From Clostridiales bacterium (GTDB lineage: Bacteria; Bacillota; Clostridia; Oscillospirales; Acutalibacteraceae): a stretch of DNA of 9,138 nucleotides. Numbering within the stretch: position 1 is the first letter of the stretch; each line of letters begins with the position of its first letter. Below are positions 6,125-9,138 of this stretch, piece after piece. Position numbers and translations under genes: made by a program. A model generated the notes under the pieces. The model was not told where the DNA came from. It did not search any database and worked only from the letters and a program-made list of their open reading frames with translations. The stretch spans positions 1 through 9,138 of the forward strand of contig DXXH01000096.1 in NCBI GenBank assembly GCA_019416395.1, given 5' to 3'.

Positions 6125-7333
6125 ATGTCCGTCAAAGATGTATTTCTCGATTTAGTTTCTTACAACACTGGTTCCGATGAAACTTCCACCACAGTACCCA
6201 GCACACCTGAACAGAAAGTTCTGGGAGCTCACATTGTAGACCTGATGAAACAAATTGGCATTGAAGATGCCCACATGGACGAAACCGGCTATGTGTATGG
6301 CACCATTCCCGCCACAGAATCCAGAAAAAATACGGTGGGATTCATTGCCCATATGGATACATATGGCGGGGTTTCCGGGGAAAATATCAAACCTCAAATC
6401 GTTGAGAATTACGACGGCGGTGATATCGCTTTGGGGAACAGTGGGCTTTCCCTTTCCTCTGAGGATTTCCCATCCTTGAAAAAGCACGTTGGAAAGACAC
6501 TGATTACCACCGATGGCACCACCCTGTTGGGTGGCGACGACAAAGCCGGTATTGCGGAAATCCTTTGCGCTGCGGAAGAGCTTATCCAAGAAGGGAAACC
6601 ACATGGCACAGTGAAAATCGGGTTTACTCCCGACGAAGAAATCGGCCGTGGTCCCAACGATTTTGATGTACAGGGATTTGGCTGCGATTACGCCTATACC
6701 GTAGACGGCGGCGCGTTGGGCGGACTGGATTACGAAAACTTCAACGCAGCCTCCGTGACTGTTGAGGTGGAAGGCATTTCCATTCACACAGGCAGCGCGA
6801 AAAACAAGATGGTCAATTCCATGAGTGTAGCCATGGAATACTGCGCCCTTCTGCCCAAGGACCAAGTCCCCGAGCATACGGAAAACTATGAGGGCTTTAT
6901 TCATTTGGATACCATTCAAGGCAATGTGGAACATACAGTCATGCAGTTCCTGATCCGGGATCACGATAGCGAGCTGTTCCAGCGGAAGAAGGAATTGATG
7001 GGCCAAGCCGCCTCTTACATCAATGTGAAATACCCCAGCCAGCCTGTTACTCTCACGGTCAAAGATTCCTACCGCAATATGAAAGAGCAGATCCTGCCCC
7101 ACATGGAAATTATTGAAACCATGGAGCAGGCTATGCGCGAAAACGGCGTGGAACCTGTCTCTACGCCCATTCGTGGCGGTACCGATGGCGCCCGGTTGTC
7201 CTTCATGGGTCTCCCCTGCCCCAACATCTGCACAGGCGGTGGCAACGCCCATGGCAAACTGGAATATGTGGTTGTGGACGATATGGAAACCATCAAAAAT
7301 ATTATCAAAACCGCTATCTACAACGCGGAATAA
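6125..7333 (+). CDS. pepT: Peptidase T (tripeptide aminopeptidase)
   Basis: Cytoplasmic M20B zinc aminopeptidase that removes the N-terminal residue from tripeptides. The 402-residue length is normal. Two-zinc-site residues are present in order: His76 and Asp78 (AHMDT), bridging Asp138 (GGDDKAG), the catalytic pair Glu171-Glu172 (DEEIGRG), Asp194 (TVDGG) and His376 (GGGNAHGK). The lid/dimerisation domain (about residues 205-315) carries ISIHTGSAKNKMVNS, and RGGTDGARLSFMG (350-362) is the substrate-carboxylate segment. ATG 6125 directly follows the TAA of the isomerase gene, with GGAGTG (6111-6116) as ribosome site inside the upstream coding sequence, implying translational coupling. No promoter was seen. 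The role is peptide turnover; the sugar-enzyme neighbours do not explain its placement. A related peptidase T-like M20 enzyme is the only serious alternative. Confidence 0.95.
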   Translation: MSVKDVFLDLVSYNTGSDETSTTVPSTPEQKVLGAHIVDLMKQIGIEDAHMDETGYVYGTIPATESRKNTVGFIAHMDTYGGVSGENIKPQIVENYDGGDIALGNSGLSLSSEDFPSLKKHVGKTLITTDGTTLLGGDDKAGIAEILCAAEELIQEGKPHGTVKIGFTPDEEIGRGPNDFDVQGFGCDYAYTVDGGALGGLDYENFNAASVTVEVEGISIHTGSAKNKMVNSMSVAMEYCALLPKDQVPEHTENYEGFIHLDTIQGNVEHTVMQFLIRDHDSELFQRKKELMGQAASYINVKYPSQPVTLTVKDSYRNMKEQILPHMEIIETMEQAMRENGVEPVSTPIRGGTDGARLSFMGLPCPNICTGGGNAHGKLEYVVVDDMETIKNIIKTAIYNAE

Positions 7334-7355
7334 ATTCTGAGGAAGGGCCGGCATT

Positions 7356-8351
7356 ATGCTAAAATTTGGAACCATTGGCTCTGGGTGGATTGTGGACGAA
7401 TACATTTACGGAGCAAAGGACAGCGGCTTGTGGGAATTGGCGGCTGTGTATTCCCGGACAGAGGAACGGGCAAAGGCCTACGCTGAGAAACATGGAGCCA
7501 AATTGGTATTTACCGATTTGGAAGAAATGGCGTCTTGCGATGTTTTGGACGCGGTGTACATCGCCAGTCCCAACTCCTTGCACTATGCCCAGAGCAAGCT
7601 TTTCTTGGAACATGGAAAACATGTGATTTGCGAAAAACCTTTGTGCGCTCAGGCGGACAAAGTGCTGGAACTCCAAAAAATCGCCCAGGAAAACGGCGTG
7701 ATTTTTATGGAAGCGATCATGTTTCTCCATTTGCCCCAACGGAAAATTTTAGAGGGGATTCTGAGCCGTCTTGGCAAGATCACCATGGTAAAACTAGATT
7801 TTTGCCAACGTTCCTCAAAACTGGACAGCTATCTGCAAGGTCAACTGCCCAATATTTTTAATCCCGCTTTGGAAACAGGAGCCCTTATGGATTTGGGTGT
7901 GTACTGTGTTTATCCTGCTTTGGCACTTTTTGGAGAACCGGAGAGCTTTACGGCAGCTCCAGTCATGATGGAAAGCGGCGCTGATGGAGGTGGAATTATC
8001 ACCCTGCGCTATCCAGATAAACTTGTGACGCTGACTTACTCCAAGATGGGACAAGCAGGAGCCAACAGTGATTTTCAAGGGACGGAAGGCACTCTTTCGG
8101 TGGAGTCCATTTCCCGTGTAGCCGGGCTTTCCCTGTGGCAAAAGGACGGCACTGTGGAGAAGCTCTTTGGTGACGAGGAAAAATATAAGCTTATGGGTTG
8201 GGAAGCCAAAGATTTTTACCGGTACATTGTCCAACCAGAGGCTTCTGCCGGAGAATACGCCTATTGTAGCCGGCTGAGTTTCCAAGTGGCTTCTTTCATG
8301 GAGCAGGCCAGGAAGCAAGCTGGCATCCATTTTCCAAGCGATCCAACATAA
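7356..8351 (+). CDS. Gfo/Idh/MocA-family oxidoreductase
   Basis: A 331-residue NAD(P)-dependent dehydrogenase of the glucose-fructose oxidoreductase / inositol dehydrogenase family. The N-terminal Rossmann fold has the dinucleotide loop GTIGSGWI (residues 5-12), a helix-strand series ending in VYIASPNSLH (67-76), and the signature CEKPL with catalytic-type Lys94. The C-terminal domain has GALMDLGVYCVYPALALFG (175-193), whose Asp179 and Tyr183 match the catalytic region of the dimeric dihydrodiol dehydrogenase-like branch. The family oxidises or reduces sugars, polyols and related ring compounds; the actual substrate is unknown. Start ATG 7356 follows GGAAGGG (7341-7347) by 8 nt, and the gene begins 22 nt after pepT ends, so co-transcription with the isomerase/epimerase is likely. 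Its end is followed by a bidirectional terminator. Confidence 0.88.
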   Translation: MLKFGTIGSGWIVDEYIYGAKDSGLWELAAVYSRTEERAKAYAEKHGAKLVFTDLEEMASCDVLDAVYIASPNSLHYAQSKLFLEHGKHVICEKPLCAQADKVLELQKIAQENGVIFMEAIMFLHLPQRKILEGILSRLGKITMVKLDFCQRSSKLDSYLQGQLPNIFNPALETGALMDLGVYCVYPALALFGEPESFTAAPVMMESGADGGGIITLRYPDKLVTLTYSKMGQAGANSDFQGTEGTLSVESISRVAGLSLWQKDGTVEKLFGDEEKYKLMGWEAKDFYRYIVQPEASAGEYAYCSRLSFQVASFMEQARKQAGIHFPSDPT

Positions 8352-8363
8352 AATTTCCAATAT

Positions 8364-8404
8364 AAAAACGGTGGAGACACGTCACGTGCTTCCACCATTT
8401 TTTT
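8364..8404. terminator. Bidirectional intrinsic terminator between convergent genes
   Basis: GGTGGA (8370-8375) pairs with TCCACC (8391-8396); inside, CAC (8378-8380) pairs with GTG (8386-8388) around a 5-nt loop, with one G-U pair and one mismatch between. On the plus strand seven Ts (8398-8404) follow, terminating the oxidoreductase transcript. On the minus strand the complementary run of five Ts (8368-8364) terminates the comEA transcript. The T run overlaps the comEA stop codon. Confidence 0.85.
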
Positions 8405-8867
8405 ATTCCGCAACAATATAGGGTTCCAATTTGGCAAACGTCTTTTCTCCAATCCCGGAAACTTCCATAATTTCCTGGATATCGTAAAAACCGTTGTTCT
8501 GCTCCCTGTAATCGATGATCCTCTGGGCCAACGCGGGACCAATACCCGGCAGCAGATCCAACTCCTCTAGAGTTGCCGTATTGATATTGATGCTTTTTTC
8601 CACCAGCACCTCTTGCGGCCCCGAGGTTTCAGATTCCACCAAGTCCACTTCGGCTATTTCTTCCTCTGAGCTGGTCTGGCTTTCCAGGACAGATCCCGGA
8701 GCGGAATCCGTGCTTTCCTGAGAAGAAGATGGTTCTTCCTGAACCACCACCTGGTAAAAATGAAGGGGACGTACAGAATACAACCCGATGAGTACCGCCG
8801 CTGTAATCGCTGCCGCAGTCAGCAAGAGTACCCAGCGGAACTTTGTTTCCCGATCCATAAGGATCAC
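8403..8867 (-). CDS. comEA: Short ComEA-like helix-hairpin-helix DNA-binding protein
   Basis: A 154-residue membrane-anchored protein with ComEA architecture. A short basic N-terminus is followed by one hydrophobic segment (about residues 12-30), a Ser/Glu-rich low-complexity linker (43-90), and a C-terminal pair of helix-hairpin-helix motifs with hairpins LPGIG (106-110) and VSGIG (136-140). ININTATLEELDLLPGIG is the classic ComEA opening. The family binds incoming double-stranded DNA outside the membrane during natural transformation. The SLBB-type domain found in B. subtilis ComEA between anchor and HhH is absent. The start is ambiguous: GTG 8867 overlaps the stop of the upstream pseudouridine synthase gene (GTGA) and has GGAAG about 9 nt before it, while ATG 8858 would give 151 residues with a weak ribosome site. 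Its transcript ends in the shared terminator. A competence role is inferred from family only. Confidence 0.87.
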   Translation of the reverse strand: MILMDRETKFRWVLLLTAAAITAAVLIGLYSVRPLHFYQVVVQEEPSSSQESTDSAPGSVLESQTSSEEEIAEVDLVESETSGPQEVLVEKSININTATLEELDLLPGIGPALAQRIIDYREQNNGFYDIQEIMEVSGIGEKTFAKLEPYIVAE

Positions 8868-9138
8868 ACTTCTTTCAGCTTCCGGAGAAAGTCCGTAAAA
8901 TAGGCCGGCAAAGGCGCTTCAAACTCCAAATATTCCCCCGTGCGTGGATGCACAAACCCAATCTTCCCAGCATGAAGACATTGGCCTTCCAGAGAAGTGA
9001 TGACTTTCTTTGGTCCATACACAGGATCCCCCGCTACTGGATGTCCGATATAAGCCATATGCACCCGGATCTGATGAGTACGTCCAGTCTCTAACCGCAA
9101 GCGCAATTGGGTAAACTCTTGAAAACGCTTCACCACCC
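8864..9138 (-). CDS. RluA/RluD-family 23S rRNA pseudouridine synthase, C-terminal part
   Basis: The last 91 or so codons of a gene running off the right edge. LRLETGRTHQIRVHMAYIGHPVAGDPVYG is the hallmark RluA/RluC/RluD segment after the catalytic core, ending in a typical C-terminus (LPAYFTDFLRKLKEV). These enzymes isomerise uridines to pseudouridine in large-subunit rRNA, and sometimes tRNA. The catalytic Asp motif (GRLDKDTSG type) would lie outside the window, so activity and exact subfamily cannot be judged. The stop codon overlaps the GTG of the comEA-like gene by 4 nt, suggesting translational coupling. Confidence 0.93.
   Translation of the reverse strand, partial: VVKRFQEFTQLRLRLETGRTHQIRVHMAYIGHPVAGDPVYGPKKVITSLEGQCLHAGKIGFVHPRTGEYLEFEAPLPAYFTDFLRKLKEV

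Noticed and set aside
6152..7405. A 417-codon open frame on the minus strand, antisense to nearly all of pepT
   Set aside because: The plus strand encodes an unmistakable, complete peptidase T. The antisense frame has no recognisable domain and a His/Phe/Val-rich composition typical of an antisense shadow caused by codon bias.
1..9138. Mobile elements, CRISPR arrays, phage or toxin-antitoxin genes
   Set aside because: Both strands were read and no transposase, integrase, long terminal inverted repeat, regular short repeat array or toxin-like gene was seen; the gene content is core metabolism.

Overview
The window looks like an ordinary chromosomal stretch from a low-to-mid GC Gram-positive bacterium, most likely a Clostridia gut-type anaerobe of the Oscillospiraceae/Ruminococcaceae kind. 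That placement is an inference from strong AGGAGG-type ribosome binding sites, TTGACA/TATAAT promoters (some with extended -10 TGn), the style of the protein sequences, and a short ComEA encoded beside a pseudouridine synthase. No mobile element, CRISPR array, phage gene or toxin system was seen.

Layout. Positions 1-55 (minus) hold the 5' part of a tRNA-Ser(GGA), cut by the left edge, with its own promoter at 71-99. A divergent intergenic region (56-301) then holds A/T tracts, a 21-bp-spaced direct repeat and the promoter of a polyphosphate operon. The operon encodes a divergent Ppx/GppA-family protein (302-1843) and polyphosphate kinase Ppk1 (1854-3980). A second promoter, whose -35 box overlaps the ppk1 stop codon, drives 6-phosphofructokinase (4082-5158). 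After a hairpin-containing gap come three tightly packed genes: a sugar phosphate isomerase/epimerase (5252-6124), peptidase T (6125-7333) and a Gfo/Idh/MocA oxidoreductase (7356-8351). A bidirectional terminator (8364-8404) separates these from a convergent minus-strand pair: a short ComEA-like helix-hairpin-helix protein (8403-8867) and the C-terminal end of an RluA/RluD-family pseudouridine synthase running off the right edge.

How the genes may work together. Ppk1 interconverts ATP and polyphosphate and keeps every catalytic residue checked. The Ppx/GppA partner in the same operon would normally degrade polyphosphate, but here it has lost two acidic residues of the second phosphate-binding motif and the Asp of its HD motif. 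It may therefore be a sensor or regulator rather than an exopolyphosphatase. The neighbouring phosphofructokinase has a mixed donor-site signature (Gly at the ATP-type position, Lys at the PPi-type position, Asn in place of the Mg-site Asp). Its phosphoryl donor is not settled by sequence, which is notable beside polyphosphate genes. The isomerase/epimerase and Gfo/Idh/MocA dehydrogenase resemble sugar or polyol conversion pairs; peptidase T between them has no obvious pathway link.
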